Below, piece after piece: positions 56,744 through 64,000 of a stretch of DNA of 64,000 bases. Each line of letters starts with the position of its first letter. Positions within the stretch are counted from its first letter, which is position 1. A model generated the notes under the pieces. The model was not told the DNA's origin. It made no database searches and was given only the letters and a program-made list of their open reading frames with translations. The position numbers were made by a program, and so were the translations under genes. This DNA comes from Bacteroidota bacterium (GTDB lineage: Bacteria > Bacteroidota > Bacteroidia > Chitinophagales > Chitinophagaceae), in the NCBI GenBank assembly GCA_020161535.1, contig JAIUNW010000007.1, positions 1 through 64,000 of the forward strand. Direction: 5' to 3'.

Positions 56744-57127
56744 ATGGCAACAGTTAATCTTTCCCTGAAATCGATGGTATCGCAATTGTTCGAGCAGGAG
56801 CAATCGGCCCGTGCGCTCGACAAAGACATCAAAACCAAAACCGCCCACTACCGTCATTTATTGCTGAAAAACAGCGAGCGACTGTTTTCAGACGATGAAA
56901 TGCTGGCCATCCACCAGATGAATATTGAAGTAGAAGAACTCAAAAAAGAACAGGCCGCCCGTTTTGCGCAGGCCGAACATATTCGCGAGGAACTAAAAAG
57001 CATGGTTTTATCACTTGATGGCGGCCGCTGGATTCATGCCACTGAAGACATCATGCATCCGCATTGGGAATTCTGGATCGAAGACGGTGAACTCAAGTTC
57101 GCGCAGCTCAACGGAAGGGGATATTAA
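56744..57127 (+). CDS. Small coiled-coil protein of unknown function
   Basis: A 127-residue protein read from the ATG at 56744 (MATVNLSLKSMVSQLFEQEQ). Residues about 15-95 are charged and helical with a likely coiled coil (MNIEVEELKKEQAARFAQAE). The end has the short strand-rich IHPHWEFWIED-like segment MHPHWEFWIEDGELKFAQLN. I do not recognise the family. The previous gene ends 84 bases earlier. Confidence 0.6.
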   Translation: MATVNLSLKSMVSQLFEQEQSARALDKDIKTKTAHYRHLLLKNSERLFSDDEMLAIHQMNIEVEELKKEQAARFAQAEHIREELKSMVLSLDGGRWIHATEDIMHPHWEFWIEDGELKFAQLNGRGY

Positions 57128-57318
57128 TCCTTCTCTCAATCAGCTTTACAAATAGGCTTTTCAATACTACCAGCCACATGTACAATAAGGGTACCGCGAT
57201 AACACCCTTTTTCTCCCAGAGTCGCAGCTAAAGCGCAAAACAATCCGAATTTGCGGCTGATAGTTCTTCCAAACTTCAGTGAAGAACACTTTTGTTTCAA
57301 TTGTGTAAGCTTGAACAT

Positions 57319-57864
57319 ATGGCGAAGAATGAATTGAAAATATTGGCAGCGGAACAAAAAATATTAAGCAATATTTATTTTGTGAGAGGGCTTAGAGTTA
57401 TGCTGGACGAAGACCTCGCAATCATGTATGGTGTAGAAACAAAGAGATTGAATGAACAACTAAAAAGGAATCTCAATCGGTTCCCAAAAGACTTCATGTT
57501 TAAACTCACACCCAAAGAGTTTGAAAACTTGAGGTCGCAAAATGCGACCTCAAGTTGGGGAGGTCGTAGAACCTTGCCTTATGCATTTACAGAGCAGGGA
57601 ATTGCCATGTTGTCAAGCATCTTGAACAGTGAAATTGCGATTGCTGTTAACATTCGAATTATTCGTGTTTTCACTAAACTGCGCGAGTATGCATTGACAC
57701 ATAAAGACATACTTATTCAACTAGCCCAACTGGAAAAGGAAGCTAAATCCAATAGTAAGGACATTGAGAATATCTTTTTAATTCTCAAAGAACTTGTTGC
57801 AGCACAGGGTAAACCAACAACGAGAAGCCGAATTGGATACAGGCGAAGAGATGAAAAAGACTGA
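57319..57864 (+). CDS. ORF6N-domain DNA-binding protein
   Basis: A 181-residue protein read from the ATG at 57319. The first 90 residues are an ORF6N domain: YFVRGLRVMLDEDLAIMYGV, then RLNEQLKRNLNRFPKDFMFK and LPYAFTEQGIAMLSSILNSE. The C-terminal part is a helical tail (LAQLEKEAKSNSKDIENIF) ending with basic residues. ORF6N proteins are found in phages and mobile elements and probably bind DNA. The gene is A+T-richer than its neighbours, consistent with transfer. Convergent with the Nudix gene. Confidence 0.9.
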   Translation: MAKNELKILAAEQKILSNIYFVRGLRVMLDEDLAIMYGVETKRLNEQLKRNLNRFPKDFMFKLTPKEFENLRSQNATSSWGGRRTLPYAFTEQGIAMLSSILNSEIAIAVNIRIIRVFTKLREYALTHKDILIQLAQLEKEAKSNSKDIENIFLILKELVAAQGKPTTRSRIGYRRRDEKD

Positions 57865-57876
57865 GCTTTGAAATAG

Positions 57877-58503
57877 TCAATCCAACAACACCCGCTCCTC
57901 CCCACTCATCACCAACGCATACAAACTGTCAATTTGCGACCGCAAGATCCTGTCTTCCGACAATGGCGGCAAATCCTTCACTGGAAAATAACCCGCATCC
58001 AATACATCAAATCCTTTCTTAATTTCACTGGTCAACGCCTTGCAGTATATTATAAGCTTGTACACATAAAACGCCTCGGGCGGATGCGGATGCTTGCGTT
58101 TATCAAATACCGCCAGCAAACGAATTGCCTCTACGGCGATGCCTGTTTCTTCCTGACATTCTTTCACCGCATTTTCTGTGGCACTATAACCAACATCAGC
58201 CCAACCACCCGGTAAGGACCAACGGCCATCGGCTTTTTCGCGTGCCAGTAACACTTGCTGGCGATTGTCTGATAAAACAAAAGCACGCACATCTACTTTC
58301 GCTGTCGGATAATCGATGGGCGTGGCAAAAAGTTTTTCGATGGCCGGCCAACCTGCCGTCACGGCATTTTGCATCAATGCCGTTGTAATCGATTTTATTT
58401 CTTCGTACCGCTCGCGGTCGTAATCGCTGTTCGTATAGATAAGCCCCGTATCAGCCAACGCATTCAGGCGTTTCAGCGCCTCCCATATTTCAGATTCGCT
58501 CAT
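57877..58503 (-). CDS. Nudix hydrolase with an altered Nudix box
   Basis: A 208-residue protein with an extra N-terminal helical domain (about 1-65), then a Nudix domain with SLPGGWADVG. Mapping the box Gx5Ex7REUxEExGU from Gly100 gives Tyr106 where Glu is expected and Lys114 where Arg is expected, while Glu115, Glu118, Glu119 and Gly121 (ECQEETG) are kept. The metal-binding glutamates of the helix therefore remain, so catalysis is plausible. The layout resembles ADP-ribose pyrophosphatase-like proteins with an N-terminal NUDIX_N domain. It is the last gene of a three-gene operon, starting six bases after the transporter stop. Confidence 0.87.
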   Translation of the reverse strand: MSESEIWEALKRLNALADTGLIYTNSDYDRERYEEIKSITTALMQNAVTAGWPAIEKLFATPIDYPTAKVDVRAFVLSDNRQQVLLAREKADGRWSLPGGWADVGYSATENAVKECQEETGIAVEAIRLLAVFDKRKHPHPPEAFYVYKLIIYCKALTSEIKKGFDVLDAGYFPVKDLPPLSEDRILRSQIDSLYALVMSGEERVLLD

Positions 58504-58509
58504 ATAATT

Positions 58510-59514
58510 TTATACAGTTTGTTTGTTCGCTTCTCTGTTCCATTTGCCCGCCAATATACTCGCCATCACCAATTGCAAGGCATGATACAGCATCAATGGC
58601 AGTAGCAACACCGCCACTTGCGGGTTGCCGGCAAACAACAGCTTCGACAATACAGTGCCATGCACCAATGATTTTTTTGATCCGCAAAAAATAGCCGTAA
58701 TGGTATCAGCCCGGTCAAAATGCAACCAGCGACATACCGTTCGAATGAACAACAATATTGTCCAAAACAAGCCAGTCATGGCCAACAACAACCCAGCCAA
58801 CATACCAGCCGTTAATCCTGCAAATAATTTTTTCTCAAAAGCCACACTGAAGGCCGTATACACAATTACCAAAATCACCGTTTGGTCGAATAATTTTAGT
58901 ACCCGCTTATGCCGTTTTGCGAAACCACCACCCCAGCGATGCAGCAACATGCCCACTATAACGGGCACCAATACCTGCAAAACCAGTTTCAAAACAATCG
59001 GCCCCAGTTCATGACCACCAGGTTGGGCCCGAACCAGGCCCTGCATCCACAGTGGCGTGATAAACACGCCCAGCAAACTGGAAATACTGGCATTGAAAAT
59101 AGTTGCAGGAATATTGCCGCCGGCAATCGACACCATTACCACCGACGATGATACGGTGCTTGGCAAAGCCGCCAGGAAAAAACTACCCATCCATAAAACC
59201 TCCCATGAACTGCCGACAAACAAAGGTTTACACAACAGTACCAGCAAAGGGAAAAACAAAAAACAACTCAATTGCACCAGGAGGTGAAGACGCCAGCGTT
59301 TTAGTCCGCCAGCCAACTCAACCACACTCAGCCTTAGCCCATACAAAAAGAAAATACCCGACACGCCATAACTTGCCAGGCGATCGAGCGACCAGGGGCC
59401 TTCCTGGGCCCCGGGGCCAGGAAACAATCGTGCCAGCACAATCATTCCCAACAAAGCCAGCACAAAGGGATCGAGTCCAATTTTTTTCAGCATGCGCGGC
59501 TGGTTAACAGTCAT
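58510..59514 (-). CDS. SBF/bile-acid:sodium symporter-like transporter (YfeH type)
   Basis: A 334-residue membrane protein with about ten TM helices. Motifs: YGVSGIFFLYGLRLSVVELA, ALPSTVSSSVVMVSIAGGNI (the crossover region with its Ser/Thr cluster), FNASISSLLGVFITPLWMQG and IFCGSKKSLVHGTVLSKLLF. This is the SBF_like (PF13593-type) group, whose substrates are largely unknown. Its ATG overlaps the stop of the TPR-like gene (TAATG), so it is coupled to it. Confidence 0.88.
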   Translation of the reverse strand: MTVNQPRMLKKIGLDPFVLALLGMIVLARLFPGPGAQEGPWSLDRLASYGVSGIFFLYGLRLSVVELAGGLKRWRLHLLVQLSCFLFFPLLVLLCKPLFVGSSWEVLWMGSFFLAALPSTVSSSVVMVSIAGGNIPATIFNASISSLLGVFITPLWMQGLVRAQPGGHELGPIVLKLVLQVLVPVIVGMLLHRWGGGFAKRHKRVLKLFDQTVILVIVYTAFSVAFEKKLFAGLTAGMLAGLLLAMTGLFWTILLFIRTVCRWLHFDRADTITAIFCGSKKSLVHGTVLSKLLFAGNPQVAVLLLPLMLYHALQLVMASILAGKWNREANKQTV

Positions 59515-61073
59515 TAGGCAAGGTGTCGCTTCTTCCTGTTCGCTATACTTTTTCTGCGGATGATTTCTTGTACCGGCACACCCTCCACCTTACTCTCCAG
59601 CCAGGAGATAACATCGAGATAAGAGAAGGTGCGGGTTTCGCGGGGATCATTTTCATACGGTTTAATCGTGGCCAGCAATTCAACAAAAGCCAGTTTGATT
59701 TCCGTTGCTGATTTACCAAAGGCATGCCGCAAAAACTGAAACATCTCCTCTTCTACAATGCTCAGGCTACCCATCTTTGCCATGAAGCGATATACATTCT
59801 TAACGAGGTATTCCAACAAATCAAAATTACCCAATTCATAGTGGGCAATCAGGTGGAGGAGCCTTGCATAACATTGAAGATCGGTACGCAGGTCAGCTTT
59901 GCGATTGATGATCTTTTGTAAGTAATCAATCGCTTTCTCATTGTCGCCGCTGCCAAAATACAGGCAGGCAATTTTATAATAGAATACAAGAATACGGTGT
60001 CGATCGATTTGCAACCAGTACTCTTCCATCTTCTCTTCCAATGCGGGAATAATACTGAGCCCATCAGTAAACCGTCCCTCAAGAAAATAATAATTGATGC
60101 GCGCCAGTTGACCGTAAACAAATGCCTGCACGCGGTTATTCGTATTCAACTGCACTGTATCTGTTTTTTCGACCGCATCAAACAAAGCCAGTGTTTTTCT
60201 GAAACCTTCTTCGTTTTTCAGGTCGAAATGTGCGCTCAACAAATTGTGTAGTCCCTTGATGTATTGAAGTGTTTCCACTTTGATCATCTCCGGATTTTTA
60301 TGAAACTGTTCCACCCATTTGCTGGTGTACCGGTAATACATGAGAAAATCCTGGCGAATAAATGCATACCAGGTATAACTCATGCTCACATATAACTGCT
60401 CATAAAAGCCCTTGCCCTTGCTGCCATCGTTGGGCATATATCGGGCAAAAATAGCGTCGAGTTCGGCCACATCTTTCTGGTTGCGGGCATGTCCCGACCG
60501 GATATACCAGTTGTACAGCAGCAGCGACAAGTTCGACAGGTCGTTGATCCGCTCAATCCGCCGGCTGATTTCTTCCGATTCAGCCACCAGGGTTTCGGCC
60601 CGGTTTTCTTCCGACCGGGTGATGTGCAGGGCTTCAATCTTTTTCTCAAAAAATATGGCCTGTAGCAGGAAACTCGACTGGTTGTGGGCCCGGGCCATCT
60701 CCTTCATTTTATCCAAAATGCGCAAGCTCTGGAGATAAAGCCCTTTATTATATAGTATCCGGGCGAAGCCCATCTGCTCATGTAATTGAATTTCAATCGA
60801 TTGATCGTCGCGCAGGAGCCGCAGGCTGCTCAATATCTGCCGGTACAAATGGGCTTTCAGGTTGCTGAGCTGCTGTTTTTTGATGCCCGGGGTTTTCTTC
60901 AATAATACCGCCTCGTCGTACTCGCTCATTTTGTCGAGCGCGTCGAATAAAGCAATGACTTTCAGGCTCTCCGCCTGCGAATTCCGTGTGGCATAGAGCT
61001 TAAAATTCCGTTTTTCCGACTTTTCCAGGGTTTTGACCAACTGGAACACCGTATCTACTGAGCGGTTGGGCAT
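59514..61073 (-). CDS. TPR-like helical repeat protein of unknown function
   Basis: A 519-residue protein made of helical repeats throughout, typical of a TPR-like solenoid, with no signal peptide. It starts VDTVFQLVKTLEKSEKRNFK and contains DALDKMSEYDEAVLLKKTPG, then many helix pairs such as YYKIACLYFGSGDNEKAIDY and ends in a basic tail (RRKSIANRKKRHLA). Similar proteins occur widely in Bacteroidota without known function. A truncated, stop-containing copy is at 3122-3811. It is the first gene of an operon with the transporter and Nudix genes. Confidence 0.72.
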   Translation of the reverse strand: MPNRSVDTVFQLVKTLEKSEKRNFKLYATRNSQAESLKVIALFDALDKMSEYDEAVLLKKTPGIKKQQLSNLKAHLYRQILSSLRLLRDDQSIEIQLHEQMGFARILYNKGLYLQSLRILDKMKEMARAHNQSSFLLQAIFFEKKIEALHITRSEENRAETLVAESEEISRRIERINDLSNLSLLLYNWYIRSGHARNQKDVAELDAIFARYMPNDGSKGKGFYEQLYVSMSYTWYAFIRQDFLMYYRYTSKWVEQFHKNPEMIKVETLQYIKGLHNLLSAHFDLKNEEGFRKTLALFDAVEKTDTVQLNTNNRVQAFVYGQLARINYYFLEGRFTDGLSIIPALEEKMEEYWLQIDRHRILVFYYKIACLYFGSGDNEKAIDYLQKIINRKADLRTDLQCYARLLHLIAHYELGNFDLLEYLVKNVYRFMAKMGSLSIVEEEMFQFLRHAFGKSATEIKLAFVELLATIKPYENDPRETRTFSYLDVISWLESKVEGVPVQEIIRRKSIANRKKRHLA

Positions 61074-61234
61074 CGTAATTACTATCGTTTAAAATCCTTA
61101 CCTGTATTGGGTTTCAGCCGATTTGCCCCCCTTTCACGGGTGTAATTACCCGGCCATTTTGATTTCATTGGCCCTCTGTGGAATGGTAATTTCGACAGGC
61201 AGGTAACTGATTTTCACAAACATAGCACACACTT

Positions 61235-62404
61235 ATGGATCAAAAGATATTCATTTTTGACACCACCCTCCGCGATGGCGAACAGGTGCCGGGTTGCAAA
61301 TTGAACAAAAAGGAAAAGATTGAACTGGCCCTTGAATTGGAGGCCCTGGGGGTCGACATTCTCGAAGCCGGTTTCCCCATTTCTTCGCCCGGCGATTTCG
61401 ACGCGGTGAATGAGATCGCCCGTCTGCTGAAAAATACGGTGGTATGCGGACTGAGCCGTGCCGTGCAAAAAGACATTGAAGTTGCTGCAGAAGCCTTAAA
61501 ACCTGCTGCCCGTCGCCGCATTCACACCGGCATCGGCACCAGCGATTTCCATATCAAATCAAAGTTTAACGCTACGCGCGATGAGATCCTGCAACGCGCC
61601 ATTCAGGCGGTTAAATGGGCCCGCAACTTCACCGACGATGTGGAGTTCTATGCCGAAGACGCAGGTCGTACCGACAATGAATACCTCGCCCGTGTGGTTG
61701 AGGCGGTGATTGCAGCCGGTGCTACTACCGTGAACATCCCTGATACCACCGGTTATTGTTTGCCGCACCAATATGGCGAGAAGATCGCCTTCCTTATTAA
61801 TAATGTAAAGAATGTTGACAAAGCCGTGTTGAGTTGTCATTGCCACAATGACCTTGGCCTGGCCACGGCCAATTCTATTTCCGGTGTTATCAATGGCGCC
61901 CGCCAGATTGAGTGTACCATCAACGGACTGGGTGAGCGCGCCGGCAATACTTCGTTGGAAGAAGTAGTGATGGTCATCAGGCAGCACCAACAATCGCTCG
62001 GTTTTTATACCAGTATCAACGCCAAACAACTGAATCCGATCAGTCGTAAAGTAGCCGATACCATGCGCATGCCGGTGCAGCCGAACAAGGCCATTGTAGG
62101 CGCGAATGCATTTTCACATTCATCGGGCATTCACCAGGATGGTTTTCTGAAAGACACCACCACGTATGAAATCATTGCGCCAGAAGAAGTAGGGGCAGAT
62201 AGTTCCAAGATTGTGCTGACAGCCCGCAGCGGTCGCAGTGCCCTCGCTTATCGTTTTCAGAAATTGGGATACAGCTTTACCCGCAATGACATCGATGCTT
62301 TGTACGAAGTGTTTTTGCAGGTAGCTGATACCAAGAAAGAAGTGGGCGACGACGATTTGCACACACTCGCCAAAGCCCAACAAGAAAAAACTGTAACCGC
62401 CTGA
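61235..62404 (+). CDS. leuA: 2-isopropylmalate synthase, short form without regulatory domain
   Basis: A 389-residue protein. [20 protein letters not shown] is the active-site start, [20 protein letters not shown] and [20 protein letters not shown] follow, [20 protein letters not shown] holds the metal-binding HxH, and [19 protein letters not shown] and [14 protein letters not shown] complete the catalytic region. It condenses acetyl-CoA with 2-oxoisovalerate, the first step of leucine synthesis. The usual C-terminal leucine-sensing domain (about 120 residues) is missing: the protein ends shortly after the linker. It may be insensitive to leucine or be a related synthase. First gene of the leucine operon. 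Confidence 0.9.
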   Translation: MDQKIFIFDTTLRDGEQVPGCKLNKKEKIELALELEALGVDILEAGFPISSPGDFDAVNEIARLLKNTVVCGLSRAVQKDIEVAAEALKPAARRRIHTGIGTSDFHIKSKFNATRDEILQRAIQAVKWARNFTDDVEFYAEDAGRTDNEYLARVVEAVIAAGATTVNIPDTTGYCLPHQYGEKIAFLINNVKNVDKAVLSCHCHNDLGLATANSISGVINGARQIECTINGLGERAGNTSLEEVVMVIRQHQQSLGFYTSINAKQLNPISRKVADTMRMPVQPNKAIVGANAFSHSSGIHQDGFLKDTTTYEIIAPEEVGADSSKIVLTARSGRSALAYRFQKLGYSFTRNDIDALYEVFLQVADTKKEVGDDDLHTLAKAQQEKTVTA

Positions 62405-62407
62405 TAC

Positions 62408-63832
62408 ATGGCCGCCACGCGCACCATAGCCCATCAAATTGCTTTGCGCTGGCGCAACCGTCCTGTATTGGGACCGGTTTCTTTCGTGCTTGAACCAGGC
62501 GAACATTTACTGATCACCGGCGATCCCGGTTCTGGCAAAACCCTGCTCAGCAAAGCATTTACCAAAGAATTGTTTCACGAAGGAACCCTGCATTTTGAAA
62601 GCGAGGGCAAACCTGCTTCGCCGCGCATAGTTCGGGTGGAGCAGCACTACCATTTTAACAATCGATCTAACGTCAATAATTTTTATTACCAGCAGCGCTT
62701 CAACAGCATCGATGCAGATGATGCCGCTACGATTCGTGAGGAGCTGGAAAAAACAGGCGATGCTGCTGAAAAATGGCTGCCCTTGTTGCGCCTATTTTCG
62801 ATGGAGCAACACCTCGACGCACCCCTGCTGCATTTGTCAAGCGGCGAACACAAACGTTTTCAACTGATCCGCGCTTTTTTACAGGCACCGGATATCATGA
62901 TACTCGACGAGCCATTCACGGGCATGGATACCCGAAGCCGGCAACTGCTAACCCAACTCATTGAAGAAAGGGCCGCAGGCGGTATGCAATTTGTACTGAT
63001 TTGTGATCCTGCACAGGCACCTGCTTGCTTTCACAAAACCTTGCAGCTCGATAGCCGGTTTCAAATTCCCGATAATGGCCGCATTGAATTACCCGAAAAT
63101 TTATTGCCGGTAAATCACCCGTTTACGCATCTGGTGTTAATGAAAGATGCAGCCATCCGCTACCAGGAGCAGCCATTGTTGGCGGACATCAACTGGACCA
63201 TATTACCGGGCGAGGCCTGGTGGCTGAAAGGGGTAAATGGCTCCGGTAAATCAACCCTGATCAGCTTGATCAATGGCGATAATCCAAAGGCCTATGCCAA
63301 CAACCTCGTATTGTTCGACCGTGTGCGTGGTAGTGGTGAAACCATTTGGGATATCAAGAAAAATATTGGTTATGTATCGCCCGAACTGCAATGGTATTTC
63401 GATCGCAACAGCACGGTATTCCAGGCCGTGGCATCGGGTCTGTTTGATTCCATCGGTTTGTTTCGATCGTTGACGACCGAACAGGAAAAAACCGTGCGCC
63501 AGTGGTTGCATACCTTCCACCTCACTACCGACGCTGATATACCCATTTGGCAATTGTCAACCAGCCAGCAAAGGTTGGCGCTGCTGGCACGCGCCATGGT
63601 AAAAAATCCGGTATTGTTGATTTTGGATGAACCTTGTCAGGGCTTGTCTGATCGCCAACAAAAAGCGTTTACCTCGGCGGTAAACCATCTTTGTGAAGAC
63701 CCGGGTCGCAGCCTTATTTATGTTACACACTATGAACACGAACTGCCTGATTGCATTCGCCACAAAATGGAATTGCAAAATGGCCACGCTATAACCTCTT
63801 CCTATCAACCCGCTAAAGCCCTCAGCGCTTAA
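62408..63832 (+). CDS. Double ABC ATPase (ModF-like), inside the leucine operon
   Basis: A 474-residue soluble protein with two ABC domains and no TM helices. Domain 1: GDPGSGKT (Walker A), LSSGEHKRFQLIRAF (signature) and IMILDEPFTGMD (Walker B). Domain 2: GVNGSGKS, LSTSQQRLALLARAM and VLLILDEPCQGLS. This resembles ModF/PhrA-type ATPases, whose role is unclear. The second signature reads STSQQ in place of SGGQQ. It starts three bases after the leuA stop and ends two bases before leuB, so it is co-expressed with leucine genes, which I cannot explain from the sequence. Confidence 0.9.
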   Translation: MAATRTIAHQIALRWRNRPVLGPVSFVLEPGEHLLITGDPGSGKTLLSKAFTKELFHEGTLHFESEGKPASPRIVRVEQHYHFNNRSNVNNFYYQQRFNSIDADDAATIREELEKTGDAAEKWLPLLRLFSMEQHLDAPLLHLSSGEHKRFQLIRAFLQAPDIMILDEPFTGMDTRSRQLLTQLIEERAAGGMQFVLICDPAQAPACFHKTLQLDSRFQIPDNGRIELPENLLPVNHPFTHLVLMKDAAIRYQEQPLLADINWTILPGEAWWLKGVNGSGKSTLISLINGDNPKAYANNLVLFDRVRGSGETIWDIKKNIGYVSPELQWYFDRNSTVFQAVASGLFDSIGLFRSLTTEQEKTVRQWLHTFHLTTDADIPIWQLSTSQQRLALLARAMVKNPVLLILDEPCQGLSDRQQKAFTSAVNHLCEDPGRSLIYVTHYEHELPDCIRHKMELQNGHAITSSYQPAKALSA

Positions 63833-63834
63833 CC

Positions 63835-64000
63835 ATGGAAAAAAAGATCAGTGTAATATTTGGCGATGGTATCGGCCCTGAGGTCACCAAACAGGCCATC
63901 AAAGTATTGGATGCCATCGCGCGCGTGTACAACCACCGCTTTCGGTATGAATACCTGAGCATGGGTGCCGAAGCGATTGCCAAAACCGGCGATCCCCTGC
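63835..64000 (+). CDS. leuB: 3-isopropylmalate dehydrogenase, start only
   Basis: The first 55 codons, cut by the window edge. The frame starts MEKKISVIFGDGIGPEVTKQ, the typical beginning of LeuB and isocitrate dehydrogenase-like enzymes (GDGIGPEV). The position after leuA supports LeuB, but isocitrate dehydrogenase or another family member cannot be excluded from this length. Confidence 0.8.
   Translation, partial: MEKKISVIFGDGIGPEVTKQAIKVLDAIARVYNHRFRYEYLSMGAEAIAKTGDPL

Noticed and set aside
61074..61234. T-box or leucine leader peptide upstream of leuA
   Set aside because: No short frame with repeated Leu codons, no T-box sequence and no terminator hairpin could be found.

Overview
The window looks like a chromosomal piece of a Bacteroidota bacterium, most likely of the family Chitinophagaceae. 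The signs are two proteins with type IX secretion (T9SS) sorting domains, DUF1501/DUF1800 proteins, -7 promoter boxes of the form TAnnTTTG in place of ordinary -10 boxes, MacB-like permeases of about 815 residues, DUF4230 and OmpH proteins, and a 1431-residue RpoC. Base composition is near balanced over most of the window, but the left end (about 190-3800) and the ORF6N gene near 57.3-57.9 kb are clearly richer in A+T.

Left end (1-4050) is an accessory, decayed region. The tip of an IS21-like element, with four TGGTCAA repeats spaced exactly 24 bp, cuts off the first gene of a three-component ABC-3C conflict system. The middle component and the DUF3732 ATPase remain. They are followed by two copies of a tRNA 3'-end-like sequence, a hairpin terminator, and a dead, 5'-truncated paralogue of the TPR-like gene found intact at 59.5-61.1 kb.

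4-22 kb: an SDR/aldo-keto reductase pair; an operon of a T9SS type B protein, DUF1800, DUF1501 and a GluQ-like synthetase; two small plus-strand genes; a complete tripartite RND efflux operon (adaptor, pump, outer membrane factor); an orphan MacB-like permease; and a metallophosphatase.

22-31.2 kb holds the most interesting locus. On the minus strand, in transcription order, it encodes an FHA protein, a 26-residue membrane peptide, a PP2C phosphatase, a transmembrane Ser/Thr kinase with a jelly-roll-like outer domain, a 1347-residue fusion of a SEDS (RodA/FtsW) glycosyltransferase with a penicillin-binding transpeptidase, and a second FHA protein. Gene content and order recall the actinobacterial fhaA-pstP-rodA-pbpA-pknB locus, but here the polymerase and crosslinker are one polypeptide and the kinase has no PASTA domains. 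I infer a phospho-regulated peptidoglycan synthesis module.

31-50 kb: two more orphan MacB-like permeases, aconitase, an MBL hydrolase, an L,D-transpeptidase-like protein, then an envelope/polysaccharide run: Gfo/Idh oxidoreductase, polyprenyl-phosphate sugar transferase, an M1-like protein whose zinc ligands are all replaced and which carries a predicted C-terminal barrel, a FemAB/GNAT-like protein, IspD, two DUF4230 proteins, heptose kinase and OmpH. Near-perfect palindromes built from ACCCGWCGGGT occur at 31.4, 34.0 and 55.1 kb.

50-64 kb: rpoC standing alone without rpoB, with its own -7 box and terminator; malate:quinone oxidoreductase; a small coiled-coil protein; an ORF6N protein; an operon of a TPR-like protein, an SBF-type transporter and a Nudix hydrolase; and the start of a leucine operon (leuA without its regulatory domain, a double ABC ATPase, and leuB cut by the window edge). 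No rRNA, complete tRNA or CRISPR array was found.
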